Source: a virus. From it: 50,754 bases of DNA. The DNA is taken from positions 1-50,754 of the IMG/VR virus record IMGVR_UViG_3300029286_000058. One strand, given 5' to 3'. A model generated the notes under the pieces. That model made no database searches. It had not been told where the DNA came from and was given only the letters and a program-made list of their open reading frames with translations. Both the position numbers and the translations under genes were made by a program. Position 1 is the stretch's first letter, and the number at the start of each line of letters is the position of its first letter. This document shows, one piece after another, positions 38,860 to 47,501 of this stretch.

Positions 38860-39417
38860 ATGGCGACAAAAAGAATTGCAGTAATGGACGAATTTCCGTT
38901 TCAGCCATCAGTAAAAGATTTTATAACTGATGCTGCTCGTGCGGGAATAGGTTCACCAGTAAAAGGTGATAGGTACATTCTTACAGACGGTGCTAATGCT
39001 GATAAAATATGCTACCATGATGGGGCGATATGGCAATATTTAACACCGGTACAAGGATGGTTAGTTTTCGATGAGGATTCAGATAAATTTTATAAGTTTA
39101 TTACGTCATGGACCGAATATATTGGTCAGGCTGGGGCGGACGGTACAACGGGTGCTGTAGGTACTACGGGAGCTGAGGGTGCTGACGGAACTACAGGTAT
39201 CGTCGGAACTACAGGCGCTGTTGGAACCACAGGTGCTGTAGGTACTACGGGAGCTGAGGGTGCTGACGGAACTACAGGTATCGTCGGAACTACAGGCGCT
39301 GTTGGAACCACGGGTGCTGTAGGTACTACGGGAGCAACCGGAACTACCGGAGCAGATTTATTAGCATCGACTTATGTTGCTGAATATCATTGCCTCGAGA
39401 TTTCTTATATTGAATAA
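38860..39417 (+). CDS. collagen-like tail fibre protein (DUF2793-like head)
   Basis: A 185-residue protein. Residues 20-85 resemble DUF2793-type tail domains ([30 protein letters not shown]). Residues 92-165 are collagen-like repeats with GTTGA units, containing an 81-bp direct repeat at the DNA level. A short C-terminal tail ends the protein. The N-terminal domain is closely related to that of the gene at 40161-41201, so the two genes are duplicates with different ends. Confidence 0.7.
   Translation: MATKRIAVMDEFPFQPSVKDFITDAARAGIGSPVKGDRYILTDGANADKICYHDGAIWQYLTPVQGWLVFDEDSDKFYKFITSWTEYIGQAGADGTTGAVGTTGAEGADGTTGIVGTTGAVGTTGAVGTTGAEGADGTTGIVGTTGAVGTTGAVGTTGATGTTGADLLASTYVAEYHCLEISYIE
39151..39335 (+). 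repeat. 81-bp tandem repeat in collagen-like gene
   Basis: A unit of 81 bp (27 codons) starts at 39151 and repeats at 39232; a partial third copy starts at 39313. The first two copies differ by essentially one base (ACCACA versus ACCACG at the end). Near-identity at synonymous sites points to recent slippage or recombination, so fibre length may vary between isolates. Confidence 0.85.
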
Positions 39418-39428
39418 TATTTAAAAAT

Positions 39429-39452
39429 GAGGGGAGTCGAAAGACTCCTCTC
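39429..39452 (+). terminator. GAAA-loop hairpin, possible terminator
   Basis: GAGGGGAGTC (39429-39438) pairs with GACTCCTCTC (39443-39452) around a GAAA tetraloop, ten pairs with one G-U. It follows the collagen-like gene by about ten bases. There is no T-run after it, so it may be a weak terminator or an mRNA-stabilising hairpin. A homing endonuclease gene begins immediately after. Confidence 0.6.
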
Positions 39453-39460
39453 CCAAAATA

Positions 39461-40138
39461 ATGAAAAAATATTGTATAGATTGTAAAAAAGAGATTTATT
39501 ATAAAAGTACTAGATGTAAATCTTGCGCTAAAAAAGGAAATCAAATAGCCCGAATTGATGGTAGAAGTACTATAAAACATTATTGTATCGATTGTGGTAA
39601 AGAAATTTGGTATACGAGTACTCGCTGTAAAAAGTGTGCAAAACAAGGTAAGTTACATTCACAATTTGGTATGAAAAGACCTGATGTAAGTGAGAGAATG
39701 AAAGGAAATAACAATATAAATTTTATTGATGGAAGAACGATGTTGAAATACCATTGTTCAGAATGTGGAAAAGAAATAACTTATAATATTAATAGTAAAG
39801 GAAAATGTCAACAGTGTTATGATAGAGTGGGAGATAAAAATCCTAATTGGATTGACGGAAGAACTAATTTTCCATACCCAAAAGAATTTATAAAATTACG
39901 AAATACCATTCGTAAACGTGATGATTATAAATGTAAAAACTGTGGAATGACGGAAGAGGAACATTTAATAGTTATCGGTACTAATTTACATGTTCATCAT
40001 ATCGATTATAATAAAGAAAATTTAAAAGAAGATAATTTAATAACTTTATGCGGTGCATGTAATATTAGAGCAAATTATAATAGAGAATATTGGAAAGATT
40101 TTTATATTAATTTAATGAATAAAATTTTCTCAAAATAA
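39461..40138 (+). CDS. HNH homing endonuclease with three zinc ribbons
   Basis: A 225-residue protein: ribbons CIDCKKEI...CKSC, CIDCGKEI...CKKC and CSECGKEI...CQQC, then the nuclease part CKNCGMTEEE, LHVHHIDYNKEN, LCGACNIRANYNREYW. There is no SD before the ATG; it starts nine bases after the hairpin, so its expression is probably low or depends on the hairpin. It separates two related fibre genes. Confidence 0.83.
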   Translation: MKKYCIDCKKEIYYKSTRCKSCAKKGNQIARIDGRSTIKHYCIDCGKEIWYTSTRCKKCAKQGKLHSQFGMKRPDVSERMKGNNNINFIDGRTMLKYHCSECGKEITYNINSKGKCQQCYDRVGDKNPNWIDGRTNFPYPKEFIKLRNTIRKRDDYKCKNCGMTEEEHLIVIGTNLHVHHIDYNKENLKEDNLITLCGACNIRANYNREYWKDFYINLMNKIFSK

Positions 40139-40160
40139 TAATTAAAAAGGAAAATTAATA

Positions 40161-41201
40161 ATGGCGACTAAAAAAGTACCTATAATAGATGAATTTCCCT
40201 GGCAAGGTTCTGTTGTTAGGATAATACCATATACTACTTTATCAGAAGAATATACTGAGAAAGGTTTTAGATTTCTTATTAGTGCTGGAGATTATGAGAA
40301 TACTATTGCTATTTGTACAAATGCAACTGGACCAGTATATACTTTTCTTACTCCTGCTGAAGGTTGGATATTATGGGTTAATAATTTAGATAAATATTAT
40401 AAATTTGACGGAACTAATTGGTCTATAGATATTTCAGCAACAGGTACTACAGGAGCTACTGGTACTACGGGAGCTCAGGGCGAGACCGGTACTACAGGTG
40501 CAGGAGTAGATGGTACTACAGGCGCTGAAGGTGCTGATGGTACGACAGGTGCAACCGGAACAACTGGTGCTGGAATTTCTGGAACAACTGGAGCAATCGG
40601 AACTACAGGCGCCACAGGTACTACCGGCTCTGCAGCTGCTGCAGACTATCCTTGTTTAAGACCACGTAAATCTGGATGTCCATATACAATTCCAGGTTGG
40701 ATTTCTTTTGCCTCATCTAATCAGGCATCACTTAATATTCTTTATTATATTCCTATTTTTCTTAATGAAACTATGACTTTTGATAGAATAACTATAAACG
40801 TTTCAACAGCTGGAGCTTCCGGAGCATTAGCAAGATTAGGAATTTATAATTCTACATCTGGAGTTCCAAGCACTCGTATTGTGGATTGTGGTACTGTTGC
40901 TACTGATAGTACTGGAGCAAAAGAAATAACTATAAATCAAACATTAAATAGAGGTTATTATTTTCTTTGTTGGGTTGGAGATAAAGATACAACATATAAA
41001 TGCATGTCAGCTTCTGACTCTTGTTTACCCATTGGCGGATACAGAGTTAATAATACTGACTTAACTTTAACTGGTTATGAAGTTTTTTATTTAACCGGTC
41101 AAAGTGCTTTAGTTGCATCAGGATTTCCTGCTAATGCAGCTGCAGTAGAAGGAACAGACGCAGTAACTAGGGCAATAATTTTATTGCGGAGGTCAGCATG
41201 A
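40161..41201 (+). CDS. collagen-like tail fibre protein with C-terminal globular domain
   Basis: A 346-residue protein: DUF2793-like N terminus ([28 protein letters not shown]), collagen-like repeats of GATGTTGA type (residues 93-155), and a beta-rich C-terminal domain of about 190 residues ([45 protein letters not shown]) that would bind the host surface. It shares its N terminus with the shorter gene at 38860-39417. Two Trp/Cys-rich segments may bind sugars. This is the best candidate for the receptor-binding tip. Confidence 0.7.
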   Translation: MATKKVPIIDEFPWQGSVVRIIPYTTLSEEYTEKGFRFLISAGDYENTIAICTNATGPVYTFLTPAEGWILWVNNLDKYYKFDGTNWSIDISATGTTGATGTTGAQGETGTTGAGVDGTTGAEGADGTTGATGTTGAGISGTTGAIGTTGATGTTGSAAAADYPCLRPRKSGCPYTIPGWISFASSNQASLNILYYIPIFLNETMTFDRITINVSTAGASGALARLGIYNSTSGVPSTRIVDCGTVATDSTGAKEITINQTLNRGYYFLCWVGDKDTTYKCMSASDSCLPIGGYRVNNTDLTLTGYEVFYLTGQSALVASGFPANAAAVEGTDAVTRAIILLRRSA

Positions 41202-41500
41202 GAATAGAGAGTTATGAGCAAGGTACTGGTAAATTAATTCAATTAGATGTATTAGATTATAAAACAGGAATATGGAATATTTATGATAATAAAGGGGAAC
41301 TTTTAAGACAAGAAGTTATGAGTGAAAAACAAATAGAACAATTTAATGAAGAACAAAAGAATAATAGGGAAAAAGCCTTTAAGAATGAAACTGATGCAAT
41401 ATTTTTCCAAGTTCAGGCAGGAGAAAAATCTTCTCAGGATTGGGTAGATAAAAGAGCAGAAATAAGAGAACGATATAAATATATAGAACAGGGAGAGTAA
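41198..41500 (+). CDS. small protein downstream of the fibre gene (possible chaperone)
   Basis: A 100-residue protein, acidic and helical at the C terminus ([33 protein letters not shown]). It overlaps the fibre stop by four bases (ATGA). Fibre genes are often followed by an assembly chaperone, and size and placement fit, but no family motif proves it. Confidence 0.45.
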   Translation: MRIESYEQGTGKLIQLDVLDYKTGIWNIYDNKGELLRQEVMSEKQIEQFNEEQKNNREKAFKNETDAIFFQVQAGEKSSQDWVDKRAEIRERYKYIEQGE

Positions 41501-41536
41501 TACGAAGCAAAAACTAATAAAGAAAGGTAGTATTAA

Positions 41537-42256
41537 ATGACTAAAAAAGAGCAGATAATAAAAAAATTAAGAAATTTACCTCAGAACGCAGGTAAATCTG
41601 ATAAAGAGATGGAAGTTTTAGCTGACGAAGAGTTACAGAAAAAAGATATAATTGAGAATACTTTCGCAGCTACAGAAGAAGAAGAAAAATTTGTAAAAGA
41701 TTTATTAAAGAAATACATGTCTCAGGGAAGCATCGAGACAGAAAGCGATAAATTAACTTTACAGCAATTACTATGTCAGGAATTAATAGCAGAAAGATTT
41801 AAACATTTATTGAAGGTTCAATATTCTGCTGCCAACCCAGCTCAAGATTTAGAGATAGTTGAGCAACTTGATAAAGTAGTTAAAAGAATTACTGAATTAA
41901 AAATAGAATTAGGATTATCTCAGAAAGACCGACAATCAGCAACATGGTTAGTTGAATGGGATAAGTTAAAGAGGAAAGCCTTAAATTATTACGAAACGCA
42001 TAAAGGCTGTAATGTAGTAAAATGCCCTTATTGTTCTAAAATATTTTATCTATTATTAAAGACTGAATATTTAACTGCAGAGACATGTAGTTTTTTTAAA
42101 GGCACAGCCCTTTATAACCGAAGACTTATGGAAATGGTAGAAAAGAACCAGATTAGCAGACAAGATGCAGCAGACGTGCTCGGGGTTAATATACTTTATG
42201 TTGATAAGATTTTTGAGAATATCTATTTGAAAGAAAAAACAAATGAAAAATCATAA
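41537..42256 (+). CDS. small-terminase candidate
   Basis: A 239-residue protein immediately upstream of the HNH gene and the large terminase. Mostly helical (EEKFVKDLLKKYM, LEIVEQLDKVVKRITELK), with a zinc pair CPYCSKIF, one further Cys, and a C-terminal helix-turn-helix-like end (ISRQDAADVLGVNILYVDKI). Small terminases are helical oligomers with a DNA-binding domain. The identification rests on position and layout. Confidence 0.5.
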   Translation: MTKKEQIIKKLRNLPQNAGKSDKEMEVLADEELQKKDIIENTFAATEEEEKFVKDLLKKYMSQGSIETESDKLTLQQLLCQELIAERFKHLLKVQYSAANPAQDLEIVEQLDKVVKRITELKIELGLSQKDRQSATWLVEWDKLKRKALNYYETHKGCNVVKCPYCSKIFYLLLKTEYLTAETCSFFKGTALYNRRLMEMVEKNQISRQDAADVLGVNILYVDKIFENIYLKEKTNEKS

Positions 42257-42914
42257 AAAAGTATGCACGTGTTCTTATTGTAAATCAAAATTCGGAAAAG
42301 ATAATTATGCGTTCATAGATGGTAGAACTTTAAAAGATTATTTATGTAAAGATTGTGGTAAACCTATTTCAATAACATCAGCTCTTTACGGAAGTCATCA
42401 ATGTAAAAGATGTAACAGACTCGGTAAACATCTAACAGAAGTTACAAAGAAAAAGATTAGTGAAAAAGAATCTGGTAAGAATCATCATTATTTTGGGAAA
42501 AAGTTATCACAATCCCACAAAGATAAAATATCAAAATCTCATTTAGATTTACATTTGACTGGTTTTTGGACAGGTAAGAAATTATCAGATGACCATAAAA
42601 GTAAATTAAGTGTATCTCATGGTGGCACAGGAATTCCGTATGAGAACAAGGATTATGATAGGTCGATTTTTACGCAAGAACTAAAAGAAGAAATAAGAGA
42701 TAGAGATAATCATATCTGTCAGAATTGTGGCATGACTGAAGAGGAACATTTAATAGTTCTTGGGTATGTTTTAACAGTTCATCACATAGATTATGACAAA
42801 GATAATTGTTCTAAAGAAAATCTTTTAACTTTATGTAGCAATTGCAATATAAGAGCAAATTATAACCGGGATTACTGGAAAACTTTTTACCAACAGAAAG
42901 TGAAAATATCGTGA
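42243..42914 (+). CDS. HNH homing endonuclease with zinc ribbons and NUMOD3-like segments
   Basis: A 223-residue protein: CTCSYCKSK, then CKDCGKPI...CKRC, NUMOD3-like repeats (YFGKKLSQSHKDKISKS, WTGKKLSDDHKSKLS), and HNH with CQNCGMTEEE, LTVHHIDYDKDN, LCSNCNIRANYNRDYW. Overlaps the upstream gene by 14 bases and the terminase by four, so it is wedged between the two terminase genes. Confidence 0.85.
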   Translation: MKNHKKVCTCSYCKSKFGKDNYAFIDGRTLKDYLCKDCGKPISITSALYGSHQCKRCNRLGKHLTEVTKKKISEKESGKNHHYFGKKLSQSHKDKISKSHLDLHLTGFWTGKKLSDDHKSKLSVSHGGTGIPYENKDYDRSIFTQELKEEIRDRDNHICQNCGMTEEEHLIVLGYVLTVHHIDYDKDNCSKENLLTLCSNCNIRANYNRDYWKTFYQQKVKIS

Positions 42915-44527
42915 TTGATAGAATAAACGAAGATGAGTTAGCGATATTCAACACATTGCACAACCCTATCGCTGCCACAGAAATTTTATTTAGCGATTTA
43001 GGAAATCTTTCTGAATTTGACGAATTTAAATTCTCCGAAGTAAGAAAATATCAGTGGGACTATCTGAGTTGGGATTATTTGCTCTTTGACAATGGAACTT
43101 ATACAGAAAAAGAATTTTTTAATTTAAAAAAAGGTATGGCTGAAACTTATATCCTTGGTGGACGATTAACAGGAAAATCTCTACTTGGACTTATAGTTGA
43201 TGCGACTTTAGCGTTATTTCACAATACGTTTCATAAAGGTTCTGTATCAAGTGCTGATGCCGAAAAAATAAAAAAGGTTATGGAACAAATTTTTGTTCCT
43301 TTGGAATTTCACCCAATATTAAAATTATTAAATATTCGAGTAATTAGAAATCCTTATCAAGCTAAAACCCCAGCAGGAACGATTTTAGAATCAGTAAATT
43401 CGAATATCGCTGGAAAAAATCCTGGCGGAAATTGGCACGGAAGGCATGATGAGAAAAATTTTGAGGAAGAGGCATCATATCTCACAAATCAGGTAACACA
43501 TGAGAAGTTAATGGCTCAGTCAGAAATGGGGTGTATTCATCATTATACAGGAATGACTACATTCGCCAAAGAATCGCCAATGGGTAAAATTTTCTATGAT
43601 TTAAAGAATGAAAGTAAAATAATTAATTTTCCTTCTTATGTTAATCATACATGGGATGCGGATAAAGAAGAAGCAGCGATTCGAGAATTTGGTGGTAAGT
43701 CATCTTCAGGTTATCAGGTGCAAATCGATGGTCAAGTAATTGAAAATGGTGAATCAGTTTATATAATTGAAAAAATAAGAGATACTTATCTTCGTGATGC
43801 GAACGGAACACCATTACCAATTAAAACTTTCGAAATAAATACTAATAATTTCTTTAGATTTAAAGACATAGTTATAGTAGATAGACCAAATAATGCCGAT
43901 TCAATTCACATACACATGGATATCGGTGAAGGCGGAGCGCCAACGGAAATAATCGTTCTTTCTAAAATAAACGATGTTTATAAATATATTTATAACATCA
44001 CCACATTTAAAATCGCTCCTGATGAGAACGAAGTAGTTGTTAGATATCTAATCGAAACAATGAAGGCAAATGTAATTGGAATAGATATCACATCGGGTGG
44101 TGGAAAAGCATTATTTTGCAATTTAGCGAAAGATTACAATAAAGAAAACGAGGAACACATCTTTGGAGTGTCTTTTAATGAGAAAATTGCAATAGGTTTC
44201 AAGCAAGATGAAAAAGGAAATTCTACTTCAGAACATGTTGAGGAATACATTGTTGATTGGAGCATCCAAAGATTAAAACAGATTTTTTATAACAGTAAAA
44301 TTAGATGCCTTTACGATTTAAAGTTGGACGCACAGATGGACGGAATTATCGTAATGAAATCAGGTCAAAGAACTGTATATGGCTCTAAGTGTGCAAACCA
44401 TTTACACCAAGCCTTCCAGGTTTTTAGCATTGTAGATTGGCAAACTGAATTTAAAAATATAAATCCTACTCAACGACAAAAATTGGGCTTGGGTTCCATG
44501 GGTAGTAAAAAACAACGAATAATATGA
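42911..44527 (+). CDS. terminase large subunit
   Basis: A 538-residue packaging motor and nuclease. Walker A is LGGRLTGKS (82-90), a Walker-B/catalytic region HGRHDEKNFEEEA (176-188) follows, and a coupling motif HYTGMTTFAKES. The nuclease domain carries D-containing strands HIHMDIGEGGAPTE and VIGIDITSGGGKA, and an acidic DLKLDAQMDG. It would cut the concatemer and drive DNA into the prohead through the portal encoded downstream. The GTG start overlaps the TGA of the HNH gene. Confidence 0.85.
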   Translation: MIDRINEDELAIFNTLHNPIAATEILFSDLGNLSEFDEFKFSEVRKYQWDYLSWDYLLFDNGTYTEKEFFNLKKGMAETYILGGRLTGKSLLGLIVDATLALFHNTFHKGSVSSADAEKIKKVMEQIFVPLEFHPILKLLNIRVIRNPYQAKTPAGTILESVNSNIAGKNPGGNWHGRHDEKNFEEEASYLTNQVTHEKLMAQSEMGCIHHYTGMTTFAKESPMGKIFYDLKNESKIINFPSYVNHTWDADKEEAAIREFGGKSSSGYQVQIDGQVIENGESVYIIEKIRDTYLRDANGTPLPIKTFEINTNNFFRFKDIVIVDRPNNADSIHIHMDIGEGGAPTEIIVLSKINDVYKYIYNITTFKIAPDENEVVVRYLIETMKANVIGIDITSGGGKALFCNLAKDYNKENEEHIFGVSFNEKIAIGFKQDEKGNSTSEHVEEYIVDWSIQRLKQIFYNSKIRCLYDLKLDAQMDGIIVMKSGQRTVYGSKCANHLHQAFQVFSIVDWQTEFKNINPTQRQKLGLGSMGSKKQRII

Positions 44528-45192
44528 AAAGAAAATATACAGTACCCCAAAAAGAACATTTAAAAGAATATTTTAAAATTTATTATTTAAATAATAAATT
44601 AAGATTATTAAAAAAGCAAGAAGAGTATTATAAAAATCATAAACAAGAGCAAAAGTTATATTGTGATACACATAAAAAAGAGAAGGAATTATATCGTAAA
44701 TTAAATGTATCTAAAATTAAAGAAACCAACAGAATTTATAGGTTAAATCACCGGGAAGAAATAATTGAATATAATAAGAATTACCGTGAAACGAATAAAT
44801 CAGAAATAAGAGATAAAATGAAAATTTATAATTCCAAAAATAGAAGAAGAACGCAGGATTTGATAAATAAAAAACGAAGAGAAAACGATACATTTAGATT
44901 GATTGGAAATTTAAGACATAGAATATGGAATGCATTAAAAGGAAACACCAAATCAAAATCTACTCTTAAGTTATTGGGTTGTTCTGTTGAGAAATTGAAG
45001 AAGCATCTGGAACTTAATTTTAGTGAAGGTATGTCTTTTAAAAACTACGGAAAATGGCATGTGGACCACATAAGACCATGTGCATCATTTGATTTAAATG
45101 AACCTTCAGAACAACGTAAATGTTTTCATTATACAAACCTTCAGCCCTTATGGGCGAAGGATAATTTATCAAAAAACGATAAATTTTATTAA
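44524..45192 (+). CDS. HNH homing endonuclease (DHI-PC family), long coiled N terminus
   Basis: A 222-residue protein. The N-terminal 130 residues are basic helical repeats (KLRLLKKQEEYYKNH, KSEIRDKMKIYNSK). The core is LRHRIWNALKGNTKS, LKLLGCSVEKL, YGKWHVDHIRPCASFDLN and CFHYTNLQPLW, intact. It overlaps the terminase stop (ATGA) and sits before the portal gene. Confidence 0.85.
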   Translation: MKRKYTVPQKEHLKEYFKIYYLNNKLRLLKKQEEYYKNHKQEQKLYCDTHKKEKELYRKLNVSKIKETNRIYRLNHREEIIEYNKNYRETNKSEIRDKMKIYNSKNRRRTQDLINKKRRENDTFRLIGNLRHRIWNALKGNTKSKSTLKLLGCSVEKLKKHLELNFSEGMSFKNYGKWHVDHIRPCASFDLNEPSEQRKCFHYTNLQPLWAKDNLSKNDKFY

Positions 45193-45210
45193 AAGAAAAG
45201 GAGATAAAAT

Positions 45211-46851
45211 ATGGATTCTCTCGGGGGCGGGTTATTCAATGCGTTTTTAAATTACTTATATGCTACTGGCGGAATTTCAATTCCAAAAGATTATCATAGC
45301 CAGTGTGCAGAAGTAAAAAATATGTTAAGTAATGATGTTACCGGAACAATTACTGCAGTTACTGATTATGCGGTAAATTCTGCGTCTGAGACGGTGTATT
45401 CCATTGAATCTTCTAATGAAACAATCGAGAAATTATTAAATTTGTGGTTATCTAAGATAAATTTAATGGTTAATGGTGTCCCGACGGGTATACATGAGTT
45501 AACCAAGGAGTACTACAAAGAACGCTGGCAAGGGTCATCTTTATGTTTACTCAGGGTTAGTTCATGGAAAAACATTACAGTCGATTCCACAACTATTTCA
45601 GTACCCACAGTATTGTGGTTCGTAAATGGTTCGTCAGTTTATGTTAAAAGAGATGATAAGAACTTTAAATTAGGTTCTGATAAATTTTTCTTGGACCAAG
45701 AATTTAAAAATGAAGTTCCTAAAAATAAAGATGAAAATATTATAGTTAATAAACCTTATGCACGTTGGTTTGATAAATACCCTTCACCGTATTTAGTTCG
45801 CAGTGGAGTTCTTAAGAATTTTTTAGGTATCAGAGCTATTCAAAATAAATCAGATGAAGTAATTACGAAAGTATTACCGTATTTATTAAACATAACTAAA
45901 GGTACCGAGAGGCTCTTTATAGATGGTAAGGTAAATTATACAGATGGAGATTTAACCCAGTTAGTAGATAATTTTAATGAATATTTAAAAACGTATCAAG
46001 CCGAAAAAGATGCAACACCAGTTAACGCTGTACCGTTTGACCAAAAGATTGAACACATTATCCCTGATTTAACTAAAATTTTATCTGAAGAATTATACAG
46101 ACAGGGATATCGTGCTTTACTTTGTGGATTAGGATTTATTGATGTATTGCAGGGAGTATCGAGTACCAGAAAAGAATCAGTATTGAATCCTAAGCCTTTT
46201 ATTGCCGAAGTTAACGCTGGCGTAGATGGTTTTAAGACTGTTCTTTTAGAAATAATTAATATTATAATCGCTAAAAATAAAGCAGACCATAAGAAATTAT
46301 TTAGCGAAAATAATGAATTAAAAATAACGAATTCACCGCTCAAGATTAACGTCGAAGTTATTTTAGACCAACTTCGAAGTGGATTTGTTTATGGTATTAT
46401 ATCTGTTCAGTCTTATCAAGAAATTTTAGGAATCGACCCGGATAAAGAACTTCAGAGAATGAAGAAAGAATGGAATGATGGATTAAGAGAAATATATTAT
46501 CCTCATTTAATTCAAAATCAGGAGGCTACGCCTGATAATGAAGTTAAACCGGCTCCGATTACTAAGAAACAAATCGAAAAGATTCAAGAAAAAACTAAAG
46601 TTCCTCCGAACATGAAAAAAGCAGAAGTTATTAACGAACCAATTGACCCGAATTTAGAAAATTTAGAAGAGGCACCGTATTCAATGGATAGTTATCCTGA
46701 TTATTTAAAAAAATATCCTAAACACGCTATTGAAATATGGGTAAGTACTTGGAATAGTGTCTATGAGAAAACAAAAGATGAAGCCAAGGCTTTTAAAATT
46801 GCTTGGAATGCTTTGCAGAAATATATGAAAACTTTAAAAGAAAAGAAATAA
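45211..46851 (+). CDS. portal protein with ChaB-like C terminus
   Basis: A 546-residue protein between large terminase and head-protease gene. The N-terminal two thirds are portal-like in length and layout (SQCAEVKNMLSNDV, VVDSTTISVPTVLWFV-type strands, a hydrophobic clip region, and LDQLRSGFVYGIISVQSYQEILG). At residues 474-482 is INEPIDPNL, also present in the capsid protein. The end (YPKHAIEIWVSTWNSVYEK, AKAFKIAWNALQKYM) matches a ChaB-like domain, a known add-on in phage head proteins. Portal identity rests on context plus layout. Confidence 0.75.
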   Translation: MDSLGGGLFNAFLNYLYATGGISIPKDYHSQCAEVKNMLSNDVTGTITAVTDYAVNSASETVYSIESSNETIEKLLNLWLSKINLMVNGVPTGIHELTKEYYKERWQGSSLCLLRVSSWKNITVDSTTISVPTVLWFVNGSSVYVKRDDKNFKLGSDKFFLDQEFKNEVPKNKDENIIVNKPYARWFDKYPSPYLVRSGVLKNFLGIRAIQNKSDEVITKVLPYLLNITKGTERLFIDGKVNYTDGDLTQLVDNFNEYLKTYQAEKDATPVNAVPFDQKIEHIIPDLTKILSEELYRQGYRALLCGLGFIDVLQGVSSTRKESVLNPKPFIAEVNAGVDGFKTVLLEIINIIIAKNKADHKKLFSENNELKITNSPLKINVEVILDQLRSGFVYGIISVQSYQEILGIDPDKELQRMKKEWNDGLREIYYPHLIQNQEATPDNEVKPAPITKKQIEKIQEKTKVPPNMKKAEVINEPIDPNLENLEEAPYSMDSYPDYLKKYPKHAIEIWVSTWNSVYEKTKDEAKAFKIAWNALQKYMKTLKEKK

Positions 46852-47501
46852 TGACACAATATATGAAGAACAATAATCGATGTTTAGATTGTGGTATTCA
46901 GATAGACGATAGGGCTAAACGTTGCTGGGGGTGTTATCTCAAATGGAGAGAAAATCCAAAAAATCACCCTAGTTATACCAACGGTATTACATTAGAAAAG
47001 CATTATTGTTTAGATTGTAATAAGGAAATAAATTATAAGGCAGAACGATGTAGTGTTTGTGCTAATGAAAAAATTAATAATCCTAACTGGAAGAATGGGA
47101 AACCGCACTGTATAGAATGTGGTAAATTGTTAAGCGATTATAATGCTAAAAGATGTGTAAAATGTTATTCACCAATATTCAAGAATCAGGGTAAAGAGCA
47201 GCTAGGAAATAATCATCCTAATTGGCAAGGCGGTAAGTCTTTTGAGGAATACGGTAAAGAATTTGATTCTTCTTTAAAAGAACAAATAAGATTTAGAGAC
47301 CATTATGAATGTCAAAACTGCGGTTGTTCTCAATTAGAAAATGGAAAGCAGTTAGATGCTCATCACAAAGATTATAATAAAAAGAATAATATTTTAACCA
47401 ATTTAATCGCACTATGTAAAAGTTGCCACACGAAAACTAATTTTAATCGTAATTATTGGAAAGATTTTTATAACAAAAAGTTAATACAGGGGGTATTATA
47501 A
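46851..47501 (+). CDS. HNH homing endonuclease with multiple zinc ribbons
   Basis: A 216-residue protein starting at the TAATG overlap with portal. Ribbons: CLDCGIQI...CWGC, CLDCNKEI...CSVC and CIECGKLL...CVKC. The nuclease core is CQNCGCSQLENG, LDAHHKDYNKKN, LCKSCHTKTNFNRNYW. It lies between portal and protease genes. There is no strong SD, so translation probably depends on coupling to portal. Confidence 0.8.
   Translation: MTQYMKNNNRCLDCGIQIDDRAKRCWGCYLKWRENPKNHPSYTNGITLEKHYCLDCNKEINYKAERCSVCANEKINNPNWKNGKPHCIECGKLLSDYNAKRCVKCYSPIFKNQGKEQLGNNHPNWQGGKSFEEYGKEFDSSLKEQIRFRDHYECQNCGCSQLENGKQLDAHHKDYNKKNNILTNLIALCKSCHTKTNFNRNYWKDFYNKKLIQGVL

Noticed and set aside
39126-39311. Minus-strand ORF of PVVPTAP repeats
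   Set aside because: It is the exact antisense of the collagen-like repeat region and has no start signals.
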